From an uncultured Sulfurovum sp. (GTDB taxonomy: Bacteria; Campylobacterota; Campylobacteria; Campylobacterales; Sulfurovaceae), in the NCBI GenBank assembly GCA_902727905.1, contig CACVAR010000215.1, forward strand, positions 1 to 5,344: a stretch of DNA of 5,344 bases, read 5' to 3'. Shown here in pieces: positions 5,339 through 5,344 of this stretch (position 1 is the first letter of the stretch; every line of letters begins with the position of its first letter). Made by a program: the position numbers and the translations under genes. The notes beneath the pieces are model-generated. The model was not told the origin of the DNA. It did no database searches and saw only the letters and a program-made list of their open reading frames with translations.

Positions 5339-5344
5339 TAAAAG

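Overview
The window is AT-rich chromosomal DNA (about one third G+C by eye) that looks like Campylobacterota, most likely an Arcobacter/Sulfurimonas-type bacterium. That placement is inferred from base composition and from the style of the cbb3-oxidase assembly proteins. No rRNA or other taxonomic marker is present, so the genus is uncertain.

The core is a maturation locus for cbb3-type cytochrome c oxidase, the high-affinity, copper-containing terminal oxidase used at low oxygen. ccoG (628-2106, minus strand) encodes a membrane polyferredoxin of the FixG/RdxA family. A divergent pair, ccoI (2243-4666) and ccoS (4679-4906), encodes a copper-transporting P1B-type ATPase and a small single-span membrane protein. 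They share a 136-bp, extremely AT-rich divergent regulatory region (2107-2242) containing a 16-bp perfect palindrome. CcoG is known in other bacteria to reduce Cu(II) to Cu(I), CcoI to move Cu(I) across the inner membrane, and CcoS to be needed for cofactor assembly. Together they would supply copper to the CcoN subunit. The fourth usual partner, ccoH, is not in this window.

On the left, downstream of ccoG and on the same strand, is an exported NlpC/P60 peptidoglycan peptidase (1-587, cut by the window edge). It has its own near-consensus promoter in the 40-bp gap after ccoG, placed so close to the start codon that the mRNA may be leaderless.

On the right, a 200-bp non-coding gap with several AT-rich inverted repeats separates ccoS from a 63-residue predicted lipoprotein of unknown function (5108-5299), which is followed by a long AT-rich inverted repeat at the window edge. 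No mobile element, CRISPR array, tRNA or rRNA was seen. The region is mostly ordinary core metabolism. The points worth a second look are the divergent promoter architecture, the possibly leaderless peptidase gene, two motif variants in CcoI, and the small lipoprotein.
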